From contig OY970236.1 of assembly GCA_963714155.1 (NCBI GenBank), positions 434,001-498,000 on the forward strand: 64,000 nt of DNA. Direction: 5' to 3'. A program made the position numbers and the translations under genes. Below the pieces are notes generated by a model. The model was not told the origin of the DNA, did not search any database, and worked only from the letters and a program-made list of their open reading frames with translations. The stretch's first letter is position 1, and every line of letters begins with the position of its first letter. Source of the stretch: VRUE01 sp963714155. GTDB lineage: Bacteria; Actinomycetota; Thermoleophilia; Solirubrobacterales; 70-9. This document shows positions 17,745-25,549 of the stretch, in pieces.

Positions 17745-18440
17745 CTACTCCCGGAAGCGGTAGCCGACGCCGCGCACGGTGAAGAGGAACTCGGGGTCCT
17801 TGGGGTCGCTCTCGAGCTTCTCGCGCAGGTGGCGGATGTGGACGTCGACGGTGCGCGGGTCGCGGTACTCGGAGTCGCCCCAGACGTGCTCGAGCAGGGT
17901 CTCGCGGCTGAGCACGCGCCCGGGCGAGCGAGCCAGGGCGCCGAGGATCTCGAACTCGACGTAGGTGACCCGCACCTCCTCCTCGCGCAGGGTGACCATG
18001 CGGCGGCCGAAGTCGATCTTCAACTCGCCGTGGTCAATCGTCTCCTCGCTGGTCGGTTCGCCGGCCATGCGCGAGCGGCGCAGTGCCGCCTTGACCCGGC
18101 TGCGGAACTCGCGCATCGAGAAGGGCTTGGTTATGTAGTCGTCGGCGCCGACCTCGAGCCCGGCGACCTTGTCGGTCTCCGAGCCCTTGGCGGTGAGCAT
18201 GATGATCGGCACCTGGCTGCGCGAGCGCAGCTCGCGGCAGACTTCGACCCCGTCGAGCTTCGGCAGCATCAGGTCGAGGATGACCAGATCGAAGCGCGCC
18301 TCATCGAAGCGTTGCAGCGCTTCACGGCCATCCTGGGCCGAGGTGACGTGGTAACCGTCTTTGCGCAGCGGGTAGCTGAGCAGCGTCTGGATCGATTGCT
18401 CGTCGTCGACGAGAAGAATGCGGGTCGATCCGTTGGGCAT
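17745..18440 (-). CDS. OmpR/PhoB-family response regulator
   Basis: 231 aa from ATG 18440 (MPNGSTRILLVDDEQ); an in-frame upstream extension to 18473 adds residues before the receiver fold and is unlikely. Receiver domain with acidic pair Asp12-Asp13, phospho-acceptor Asp56 (VILDLMLP) and conserved Lys in YITKPFS; C-terminal winged helix with SRETLLEHVWG and RTVDVHIRHLREKLE. Heads the operon with the kinase and HtrA protease. Confidence 0.95.
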   Translation of the reverse strand: MPNGSTRILLVDDEQSIQTLLSYPLRKDGYHVTSAQDGREALQRFDEARFDLVILDLMLPKLDGVEVCRELRSRSQVPIIMLTAKGSETDKVAGLEVGADDYITKPFSMREFRSRVKAALRRSRMAGEPTSEETIDHGELKIDFGRRMVTLREEEVRVTYVEFEILGALARSPGRVLSRETLLEHVWGDSEYRDPRTVDVHIRHLREKLESDPKDPEFLFTVRGVGYRFRE

Positions 18441-18559
18441 GAACAAGAGGATATTGCCCCGCCAGGGCCGCATATTGCGGAGATGGGTAAATCGGGCAGA
18501 TCAGCAGTTGGACAGATGTGCGAGTACCAACTACTAAGGTTGCTGGGTAGAGAGCCGAT

Positions 18560-18748
18560 ATGAAGCGCAGGATGCAACCACGACAGTTGAAGAGCCTCGT
18601 CGAGACTGGGCACTACAAGCCCGAGCCCTCCCTGGTCGCCGCAGCGATGCTGCAGCGCCGCGGCGTGCGCGAATTGCTGACCAGCGAGAGCTTTATGCGA
18701 GCTGGTCGAATCCCCCCGGCTCCAGAAGCCGGCACCCGGGCAGCCTGA
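18560..18748 (+). CDS. Small protein with a FlgM-like (anti-sigma) motif
   Basis: 62 aa. The stretch LVETGHYKPEPSLVAAAMLQ matches the C-terminal pattern of flagellar anti-sigma factor FlgM (I..G.Y..d...vA..ml), which binds the sigma-28 type factor. Preceded by GAGAG at about 6 nt from the ATG. Its last 56 bp overlap the 3' end of thiL on the other strand. No flagellar gene is in the window, so the role is uncertain; could also be an unrelated small regulator. Confidence 0.55.
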   Translation: MKRRMQPRQLKSLVETGHYKPEPSLVAAAMLQRRGVRELLTSESFMRAGRIPPAPEAGTRAA

Positions 18749-19685
18749 TCTCGACCCCCGATCCGGCGATCACCGCGCCGATCTCGGTCAGTGCGATGTC
18801 TTTTCCCGTCTCTTCGACGCGGCGCCGCGCCTCGGCGACACGCTCGGGCGGAATGCTGGCCAGCAGCTCGTAGTCCTCACCGCCATTGAGCAGCTGCCAG
18901 CGGTCACGGCCGCTCGCCTCGCTCAGGGCCCTCGCGGCCGCTGACAGCGGCACTGCCTCGGCCTCGATCGCGAGCTTGACGCCGCTGGCCTGTGCCAGGT
19001 GGCCGGCATCGGCGCCGAGCCCGTCGCTGAGGTCGATCATCGCTGTCGCCCCCGCGCCCGCCAGGGCGCTTCCGGCCGCGAGTCGCGGTGTTGGCTCCAA
19101 TTGGCGCTCGATCAGCGACGAGCGCAGCTTTTTCCCACCTATGGCGCGGTCGATCCCGCGCTCGTCGTCATCGAGGAGGACGAGGCCCGCGCCCGCGCCG
19201 CCGATCTCGCCGGTGAGGACGAGGACGTCGCCGGGATGAGCGCCGCCGCGGGTGAGGAAGGCGTCCGGGGTCGGCGCGTGCCCAATCACCGTGACGGCGA
19301 GGAAGAGCTCGCTCGCCCGAGTCAGATCGCCGCCAACGAGATCGGTGCCGGTTGCGCTGGCGAGGGCGGTCATGCCGTCGAGCAGCTCGATGCATTCCTC
19401 CTCGCTGAAGTCGGGGGGCAGGCCGAGCACGACGTAGGCCTCGCCGGCTTCGGCGCCCATCGCCGCCAGGTCAGAGAGCGCTGTGGCGAGGGCCTTGTGC
19501 CCGATCTGCGCCGGGTTGGCGAGATCGCGGCGGAAATGCACGCCGTCGACGAGCGCATCGACCGAGGTCGCCGTGGCGCCACCGGGCACGCTGACCGCGG
19601 CATCGTCGCCGCTGCCGAGGTGGATGCGCGGCCCGTCAGCGGGTAGCCGCTCCCGTATCCGCGCCAAGAGCTCGAACTCGCCCAT
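18693..19685 (-). CDS. thiL: Thiamine-monophosphate kinase
   Basis: 330 aa from ATG 19685 (MGEFELLARIRERL, the usual ThiL beginning). Phosphorylates thiamine phosphate to the active cofactor. Seen: GSGDDAAVSVPGG (Mg/ATP-binding Asp pair), VDALVDGVHFRRDLANPAQIGHKALATALSDLAAMG, MIDLSDGLGADAGHLA and LLNGGEDYELLASI. Convergent with the FlgM-like gene. Confidence 0.94.
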   Translation of the reverse strand: MGEFELLARIRERLPADGPRIHLGSGDDAAVSVPGGATATSVDALVDGVHFRRDLANPAQIGHKALATALSDLAAMGAEAGEAYVVLGLPPDFSEEECIELLDGMTALASATGTDLVGGDLTRASELFLAVTVIGHAPTPDAFLTRGGAHPGDVLVLTGEIGGAGAGLVLLDDDERGIDRAIGGKKLRSSLIERQLEPTPRLAAGSALAGAGATAMIDLSDGLGADAGHLAQASGVKLAIEAEAVPLSAAARALSEASGRDRWQLLNGGEDYELLASIPPERVAEARRRVEETGKDIALTEIGAVIAGSGVEIRLPGCRLLEPGGFDQLA

Positions 19686-19733
19686 GGGCCACATTGTCCT
19701 CCTAGCCTCCCCCGTCACTAAGGTCCGGCGCTA

Positions 19734-20792
19734 GTGGAGCGCCGTCAGCCCCTTCTACATCGCATCGGTGAGGCCGGCGCGAAATTCGGAACCAAGCCGC
19801 CGCGCAGCAAACGGGTGCGGCTGGCGATCCAGCTCGGCATCGCCATCGTGGTCTTCGGCTTTCTCGTCCTCACCGTGGTCGACCAGTGGGCCGAGATCAA
19901 GGACAAGGGGGTGCACTTCCACGTCCTCTGGCTGATCCCGGCCTTCGTCGTCCTGCCGATTTTCTACGCGCTCAACGCGATCGGTTGGGACCTGATCCTG
20001 CGCTTCCTCGGCCACAGGCTCGGCTGGGCGCGCGCCCAGGTCGCCTGGGGGCAGCCGCTGCTCGCCCGCTATGTCCCCGGCAGCGTTCTCTACGTGTTGG
20101 GCCGGGTGCTGCTCTCCGAGCGCGCCGGCGTGCCGCGGCGCCTGACGGTGGCCAGCATCGTCTACGAACAGGCGCTGCAGGCGACCTCGGCGATCGTTGT
20201 TGCCGCCTACTTCCTGATCGTCCACCCCGACCTGCAGGGACAGCCGCTGCGCTGGGCGATCCTGCTGCTGATCCCGCTCTTGATCGCCGTCCTGCACCCG
20301 CGTGTTTTCGGGCCGCTGGCCAATCGCGTCCTGCGCGCCTTCGGCCGTGAGCCGCTGCCGGAGGTGATGCCCCTGCGCGGGGTGATCGTGGTGATGGCCT
20401 TCTACGCCGTCAACTGGGGCGTGATCGCCATCGGCATCTACTGCGTCGCCCGCTCGGTCAGCTCGATCTCACCCAGCCAGCTGATGGTCGCGGGGGCGGC
20501 GCAGGCCTTTGGCTACGTCGCCGCGCTGGCCACCCTGGTTGCGCCCGCCGGGCTCGGCATCCGCGACGCGGCCTTCGCCTGGGCCTTCAAGGTGGCGGCG
20601 CCCGGGGACAGCTTCGCGGTCGCCTCGCTGATCGCGATCGTGGTGCGAGGGGTGCAGACGGTGGTCGAGATCTTGTACGTCGGGATCGTTACGGCGCTGG
20701 GTCGACGCGAGGGGTGGTCGATCCATACCGGGGTCATCCACCCCTCACCCGAGGAGGTTGAGGCAAGCTCAGAGGGGGATGCGAGCCCCTAG
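19734..20792 (+). CDS. Flippase-like membrane protein (LPG synthase TM / UPF0104 family)
   Basis: 352 aa from GTG 19734. Six to eight membrane helices, with the family pattern ARYVPGSVLYVLGRV-LLSERAGVPRR-LTVASIVYEQALQ and the C-terminal APAGLGIRDAAFAWAF. Relatives include the membrane half of MprF and AglD, acting on lipid-linked or lipid head groups. Specific substrate unknown. It converges on a GT-C glycosyltransferase gene, overlapping it by 24 bp. Confidence 0.85.
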   Translation: MERRQPLLHRIGEAGAKFGTKPPRSKRVRLAIQLGIAIVVFGFLVLTVVDQWAEIKDKGVHFHVLWLIPAFVVLPIFYALNAIGWDLILRFLGHRLGWARAQVAWGQPLLARYVPGSVLYVLGRVLLSERAGVPRRLTVASIVYEQALQATSAIVVAAYFLIVHPDLQGQPLRWAILLLIPLLIAVLHPRVFGPLANRVLRAFGREPLPEVMPLRGVIVVMAFYAVNWGVIAIGIYCVARSVSSISPSQLMVAGAAQAFGYVAALATLVAPAGLGIRDAAFAWAFKVAAPGDSFAVASLIAIVVRGVQTVVEILYVGIVTALGRREGWSIHTGVIHPSPEEVEASSEGDASP

Positions 20793-21860
20793 CTGGTAGG
20801 CGGTCAATACCAGCAGCAGGAGCTGCAGCGGCTGGTCTCTCGAGAGAGCCGCGGCTGGGAGGGGCCAGAGGAGGTACCAGGGGAGGAGCCATGAGGTGGC
20901 CAGGAGGAGGCCCGTGGTGGCCCAGGCTGTTGCTCGGAGCCAGTCGCCGGTGCGATAGGTCCAGGCAAGGAGGTAGATGACCAGGGCGGCGTAGAGGGCC
21001 AGGGCGGTGGTGCGAATCAGGTCTGGATCTAGGCCGGTTAGGCGGGCGGTGGTGATCGGGATGCTCATGTGGCTGGTGCGGTCCTGGTTCTCGCCGGCGA
21101 GGGTGAAGGCGTGGAGCCAGCTCCAGTCGAAGGCGAGGTAGGCGGCGAGGGCGAGGAGGCCCGAGGCTGCGCCGACGCCGAGTAGGAACCGGCCGCGGCG
21201 CGGCGTCCCGAGCAGCGCGAAGGGGAGGACGATCACGGCTGTCGACTTTGTTACGCATGCCGAAACAAAAGCGCCAGCGCCGAGGCCCTCGCGAGCCCCG
21301 AGCATGGCGGCGATGCCGAGTGTCATCAGCAGCACGGCGAGGCCGTCGTTGTGGGGGCCGCCGACGACGTGGACGAGGACGAGGGGGTTGAGGGCGACGA
21401 AGGCTGCGGCCCTGGTCGGGTTGATGCCGCGGGCGGGGGCGAGGCGGGCGACCACGAACGCCGTTGCCAGGACGGCAGCCGCCGATAGCGCCTTGACCAC
21501 GTAGACGGCCGCGTCAACTGGGAGCCAGGCCAGCGGGTAGGTCGCCAGGGTGAACAGCGGGCCGTAGGCGCTGGTGGTTTCGGTCCAGGTGACCTGGGAG
21601 AAGGCGGGGTCCGAGGGAGCGCTCAGCGGTGGGTCGAGGTAGGGGTCGAGACCGTGCAGGACGCCGAGCCGGGCGAAATCGACGTAGCTATAGACGTCGT
21701 GGGATAGCAGGGGCGGCAGGCAGGCGAAGAGGACGACGAGGAGGACGATCGCCGTCCAGGCCAGGCGCTGTCCCAGGCGGGGTGCCCAGACGAGCGCGCC
21801 GAGGTAAGCGGCGAAGCCGGCCCAGATCAGGCCGTAGGCGACCCCCGGCGCGAGGGTCAG
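20769..21860 (-). CDS. GT-C polyprenol-phosphate sugar transferase-like protein, non-canonical start
   Basis: The frame is open from the base after the PBP stop codon (TAG, 21861-21863) to 20769, about 363 codons, with no ATG, GTG or TTG before 21500. Ten or so membrane helices. The catalytic-type Asp loop LSHDVYSYVDFARLGV and HGLDPYLDPP, typical of GT-C mannosyltransferases, lies upstream of 21500 (about codons 52-80), as does TTSAYGPLFTL, so a start at GTG 21500 would remove the active site. The likely start is CTG at 21860-21858, with GGGAG ending 7 nt before it. The frame is the same as the PBP, so read-through would give a fusion. Resembles MptB/GT87-type mannosyltransferases. Confidence 0.72.
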   Translation of the reverse strand: MTLAPGVAYGLIWAGFAAYLGALVWAPRLGQRLAWTAIVLLVVLFACLPPLLSHDVYSYVDFARLGVLHGLDPYLDPPLSAPSDPAFSQVTWTETTSAYGPLFTLATYPLAWLPVDAAVYVVKALSAAAVLATAFVVARLAPARGINPTRAAAFVALNPLVLVHVVGGPHNDGLAVLLMTLGIAAMLGAREGLGAGAFVSACVTKSTAVIVLPFALLGTPRRGRFLLGVGAASGLLALAAYLAFDWSWLHAFTLAGENQDRTSHMSIPITTARLTGLDPDLIRTTALALYAALVIYLLAWTYRTGDWLRATAWATTGLLLATSWLLPWYLLWPLPAAALSRDQPLQLLLLVLTAYQLGARIPL

Positions 21861-24005
21861 CTATTCGCTCCCGGCTTCGCTTGCACCCTCGCCGCCACCG
21901 ACACTCGCGGCGGGCGGGGGCGGGGGAACCGGGGTCGGCTCCTGCCCCGCGCCCGGGGCGTAGGCGTCGGGGTTGTAGCCGCCGGTCACTTCTTCGCCGA
22001 TTTCCCTGGCCCGTTCTTCTTCGGCGCTTTCAGGGCCGTTACCGCCGCCGCCGGAATGACTGCGCGGGGCCGCGGCGGTGTACTTGCCGAAGTACGGCGC
22101 CCAGCTGATTGGGTGCTGCGGCTGCTCGAACTCCTCGCAGGGAATTTCCGCGCCGGAGTAGAGCGAGTGCCAGATTTCGGCGGGGAAGGTGCCGCCGAAG
22201 ACGGTGATCCCGTGCACGCTGGTCATTTCGATCGCGTTGGACTGGGGGTAGCCGACCCAGACCACGGTCGCCAGGTTGGGCTGGTAGCCGGCGAACCAGG
22301 CGTCGGTCTCGCGGTCGGTCGTGCCGGTCTTGCCGGCCTGCCCAGCGCAGCCGGTGTAGGCAGCGGTGCCGGTGCCTTCGGTGATGTTGTCGTGCAGGAG
22401 GCGGGTCACCTCGTAGGCGACCGCTTCGGAGACGACCCGGCGCGGCGGCACGCGGTCGGGCCACTCGATCCTACCGCCGGGGAAGTCGACCCGCTTGATC
22501 GCGACCGGGTCGTGGCGGATGCCGCCGTTGGCCAGGGTCGCGTAGGCGCTGGCCATTTCCAGCGGCGAGACGCCGATGCGCAGGCCGCCGATGCCCTCGG
22601 CCGGGATCCCGTCGAGCGGGCTGGTGATGCCCAGCGAGTGGGCCGTCTCGGCAACCCGCTCCGGCCCGACGTCGAGGTCGAGCTGGGCGAAGACGGTGTT
22701 GTCGGAGGCGACCGTCGCCTGCTGCAGGTTGACGTTGCCGAGGTAGCCCTCGTCGGCGGTGTGGACGTCCCAGTGGCCCCACTCGGGCAGGTCGAGGCTG
22801 AGCGGTTTCGAGGTGTAGTAGGTCGAGTAGGGGTCGATGCCCTGCTTGAGCGCCGTGGTCAGGACGAAGGTCTTGAAGGTCGAGCCGGGCTGGCGGTGGC
22901 CCTGGGCGGCGAGGTTGAACTGGCTCGAGTCATAGCTGGAGCTGGAGACCATCGACTCGATCTCGCCGTTGCCGGGGTCGATCGAGACCAGCGCCGAGGA
23001 GGGGTCGCTCGAGTAAGGCAGCGCCGAGCGCATCGCTTCCAGGCCAACGTCCTGCAGACGCGGCTGCAGGGTTGTGTGGACCTCGATGCCGCCGTCGCGG
23101 ACCGTTTTGGCGCCGTAGCGCTCGATCAGCTCGTGTTCGACGTAGTCGAAGAAGAACGGTTCGCGGTGGGCGAAGTAGGAGCCGGAGACGTCGAGCCCGA
23201 GCCCGCGCTCTTCGGCCTGCCTGGCGCGGTCGGGGGAGAGGTAGCCGAGGTTGGCCATCTTGGCGAGCACGGCGTTGCGCCGCCGCAACGCTTCCTTGGG
23301 GTGGAGGATCGGGTTGTATTCGGAGGGCGCCTGGGGCAGGCCGGCCAGCAGCGCCGCCTGTTCGAGCGTCAGCTTCGAGACCGGCTTGGAGAAGTAGATC
23401 TTCGAGGCGGCGCCGACGCCGATCGCGGTCGATCCTTCGACCGTCCCGTAGGAGGCGGTGTTGAGGTACTGGTCGAGGATCTGCTTACGCGAGTGGTGCT
23501 CGGAGTACTCGATCGCCAGCTTGGCCTCGATGATCTTGCGTTCGAGGTCGCGCTTGGGGTTGCGCAGGCAGAGGGCGCGAACCAGCTGCTGGGTGATCGT
23601 CGAGCCGCCCTCGACCGTCTTGCCGGCTTCGAGGTTCTTCAGCGCGGCGCGGGCGATGCCCTCGGGGTCGATGCCACCGTGCTCGTAGAAGCGCTGGTCC
23701 TCGATCGCGACCGTGGCCAGCTGCAGCTGCTTGGGCACGCGTTGGAGCGAGACCGGGGCGCGCGCCTCTTCTGACTCGATCAACCCCAGCTGGCTGCCGT
23801 CACCGGCGTAGATCACCGAGTTGCCGGTGCGGTCGACCTTCTTGCAGGAGGCCAGCGAGGGTGCCTCGGCGGCGACGTCGAGCACCCAGGAGGCGACCGC
23901 GAACACCCCCAGCACGAGCACCACGAAGAGGGTGCCGCCGAGCAGCGCCAACTTGCCTCCGATCCCCCCGCGCCGCCGCTGACGTCGCCGATTGCGCTGC
24001 GCCAT
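21861..24005 (-). CDS. Class A penicillin-binding protein (PBP1A-like)
   Basis: 714 aa bifunctional peptidoglycan synthase. Basic cytoplasmic tail, one membrane helix (about 19-44), GT51 glycosyltransferase with VAIEDQRFYEHGGID and GGSTITQQLV, and a transpeptidase with SxxK = STFK (in PGSTFKTF), SDN = ASDNTVF and KTGTT. The C-terminus is a Gly/Pro/Glu-rich disordered tail. Ends in TAG directly followed in the same frame by the glycosyltransferase gene. Starts at ATG 24005. Confidence 0.95.
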   Translation of the reverse strand: MAQRNRRRQRRRGGIGGKLALLGGTLFVVLVLGVFAVASWVLDVAAEAPSLASCKKVDRTGNSVIYAGDGSQLGLIESEEARAPVSLQRVPKQLQLATVAIEDQRFYEHGGIDPEGIARAALKNLEAGKTVEGGSTITQQLVRALCLRNPKRDLERKIIEAKLAIEYSEHHSRKQILDQYLNTASYGTVEGSTAIGVGAASKIYFSKPVSKLTLEQAALLAGLPQAPSEYNPILHPKEALRRRNAVLAKMANLGYLSPDRARQAEERGLGLDVSGSYFAHREPFFFDYVEHELIERYGAKTVRDGGIEVHTTLQPRLQDVGLEAMRSALPYSSDPSSALVSIDPGNGEIESMVSSSSYDSSQFNLAAQGHRQPGSTFKTFVLTTALKQGIDPYSTYYTSKPLSLDLPEWGHWDVHTADEGYLGNVNLQQATVASDNTVFAQLDLDVGPERVAETAHSLGITSPLDGIPAEGIGGLRIGVSPLEMASAYATLANGGIRHDPVAIKRVDFPGGRIEWPDRVPPRRVVSEAVAYEVTRLLHDNITEGTGTAAYTGCAGQAGKTGTTDRETDAWFAGYQPNLATVVWVGYPQSNAIEMTSVHGITVFGGTFPAEIWHSLYSGAEIPCEEFEQPQHPISWAPYFGKYTAAAPRSHSGGGGNGPESAEEERAREIGEEVTGGYNPDAYAPGAGQEPTPVPPPPPAASVGGGEGASEAGSE

Positions 24006-24035
24006 AAGGGGAGGGTACTTCGGCCCGGCCGCCGC

Positions 24036-24452
24036 TCAGGCCTGGGTGTCTTCGGTCGAGAGGTTGTGGATGATGCCGTCGACCAGCATCTGGTTGGGGA
24101 TCGCCACGGTGGTGCCGTCGCCGGGGCTGACGTAGGTATAGGAGAGCGTCATGTCGGTGACCCGCCCGTCGACTTCCTCGAAGGAGATGCGGTCGCCGAT
24201 CTTGATCGGCTGCGAGATGGCGAGCTGAACGCCGGCGATCATGTTGGCGATCGTGTGCTGGGCGGCGAAGCCGATGATCGCCGCCAGCACCGCGGTCGAG
24301 GCGAGGATGCCTGTCGCCAGCCGCTTCAGCTCGGTGAACTGGCTGAGCGCGATCGCGACCAGGACGAGGAAGACGATCAGGATCAGCAGGCGGCGCAGGA
24401 AGCGCAGCCGCGTCTTGGTTGAGCGCGAGACCTGTGAGACTGCCGGCGTCAT
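24036..24452 (-). CDS. Small MscS-like mechanosensitive channel protein
   Basis: About 138 aa from ATG 24452 (GTG 24461 is an alternative). Two N-terminal membrane segments (LLILIVFLVLVAIALSQF and TGILASTAVLAAIIGFAAQ), then the pore/beta-domain signature AAQHTIANMIAGVQLAISQPIKIGDRI, VTDMTLSYTYVSPGDGTTVAIPNQML. Much shorter than MscS (~286 aa), lacking the C-terminal vestibule domain. TACCGT 7 nt before the ATG suggests a leaderless transcript. Its start overlaps that of the divergent CPBP gene (shared CATG). Confidence 0.82.
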   Translation of the reverse strand: MTPAVSQVSRSTKTRLRFLRRLLILIVFLVLVAIALSQFTELKRLATGILASTAVLAAIIGFAAQHTIANMIAGVQLAISQPIKIGDRISFEEVDGRVTDMTLSYTYVSPGDGTTVAIPNQMLVDGIIHNLSTEDTQA

Positions 24453-25143
24453 GGATGCCACGGTATCCGCAAAGCCCGCTGGTTTCCCCTACGCGAACTG
24501 GGGCCCGCTCGCCGCAGTGCTCGGCGTGCTGCTGGCGCTTGGGACGGGGATCGTGCTCTCGGTTCCGGTGGCGCTCATCGACAGCCCGCCCGAGGCCGGC
24601 GACCTCAGCGACCTCGCGAACGCGCTGGTGCAGCTGGCAACGGCGCTCGGCTTCCTGCTGGTGCCGTTCGCGATCGCGGCGGGTCGCGGAGCGACCGTGC
24701 GCCAGGCGGCCTCACAGCTGGGGCTGCGCAGCTTCCGCCCTGCGGCGATCAAGTGGATGTTCGCCGCGATCGGCGCCTACCTGCTCTTCGCGATCGTCTA
24801 CACCGCGGTCTTCGGCCAGCCCGAGCAGAAGGACATCGCCGAAGACTTCGGCACCGTGCCGGTGCAGATTCTGCTGATCGCGATCGCCGCGCCGATCAGC
24901 GAGGAGGTCTGCTTCCGCGGCATGCTCTTCGGCGGCCTGCGCGAGCGCTGGCCGCGGATCGCCGCCGCCCTGCTCAGCGGCCTGATCTTCGGCGGCCTGC
25001 ACGCGATCACCGGATTGAGCGCCGTGCCGGTGCTGGTCGCCTTCGGCTTCATCCTCGCCCTGCTCTACGAGAAGACCGGCTCGATCTGGCCGGGAATCCT
25101 GCTGCACATGCTGAACAACTCGGTTGCGCTGCTGGGGCAGTAG
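24451..25143 (+). CDS. CPBP-family intramembrane glutamic endopeptidase
   Basis: 230 aa from ATG 24451. Seven or eight membrane helices. Family motifs: EEVCFRGMLFGGLRERW (the EExxxR motif), LIFGGLHAITGL and the C-terminal MLNNSVALL. This family includes CAAX prenyl proteases and bacteriocin-immunity proteins; target unknown. A perfect terminator follows. The ATG overlaps the start of the mscS-like gene on the other strand. Confidence 0.88.
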   Translation: MDATVSAKPAGFPYANWGPLAAVLGVLLALGTGIVLSVPVALIDSPPEAGDLSDLANALVQLATALGFLLVPFAIAAGRGATVRQAASQLGLRSFRPAAIKWMFAAIGAYLLFAIVYTAVFGQPEQKDIAEDFGTVPVQILLIAIAAPISEEVCFRGMLFGGLRERWPRIAAALLSGLIFGGLHAITGLSAVPVLVAFGFILALLYEKTGSIWPGILLHMLNNSVALLGQ

Positions 25144-25152
25144 CGGGCAAAG

Positions 25153-25179
25153 AAACGGCCCGCCAGAGGCGGGCCGTTT
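25153..25179 (+). terminator. Rho-independent terminator
   Basis: Perfect 12-bp stem AAACGGCCCGCC/GGCGGGCCGTTT with loop AGA, 10 nt after the CPBP stop. Confidence 0.88.
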
Positions 25180-25346
25180 GTGAAGCCGTTCGGCGCAGCA
25201 ACAACCGACTGATAACCGGAACCCGAGGGTATCAGCGGCCGGCTCTCAATTTCGCTGAAGCGTCGGGACTGGTCGTGAAGCGGAACTACCCGCAGGCCGC
25301 TTGATATTGCACCTCGACCTAGTCCAGCGCCCTCAGCAAAATTTCG

Positions 25347-25438
25347 ACGGAGGGCGGGGACTCGAACCCCATTCGGACTGTTGGGTCCGAACTCGCGGTT
25401 ATCAGTCGTTTGTCGTGACCTCACAACTTCACCCTCCG
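25347..25438 (-). tRNA. tRNA-like element with long variable arm and abnormal anticodon arm
   Basis: On the minus strand: acceptor CGGAGGG/CCCTCCG (7 bp, perfect), T arm GGGG-TTCGAGT-CCCC with a T-G pair below, a 7-bp variable arm TTCGGAC/GTCCGAA with 6-nt loop, and a D arm that can form 6 bp (GTTGTG/CACGAC) with a 4-nt loop AGGT. The anticodon loop would be CTGATAA (anticodon GAT, an Ile codon reader), but the flanking AACGA and CCGCG do not pair, and long variable arms belong to Ser, Leu, Tyr or Sec tRNAs. No encoded CCA. Either a decayed tRNA or an unusual tRNA-like RNA. The remaining ~110 bp up to 25549 and the stretch 25180-25346 hold no gene that I can support. Confidence 0.45.
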
Positions 25439-25549
25439 CTACGTCGAAACGTATTGGCGGCATTTCGTAAATCAAGAGGCATTGTGCTTCTTTGACAAAG
25501 AATTGGATCTTTCGTCACACGACCGCGTGATCGGTAAGAATCCAGGCCC

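Noticed and set aside
22056..23774. 572-codon plus-strand frame opposite the PBP gene
   Set aside because: Antisense shadow; no motif, low-complexity Gly/Val/Asp composition.
25301..25495. 64-codon plus-strand reading frame
   Set aside because: Lies across the tRNA-like element, no RBS, no family resemblance.
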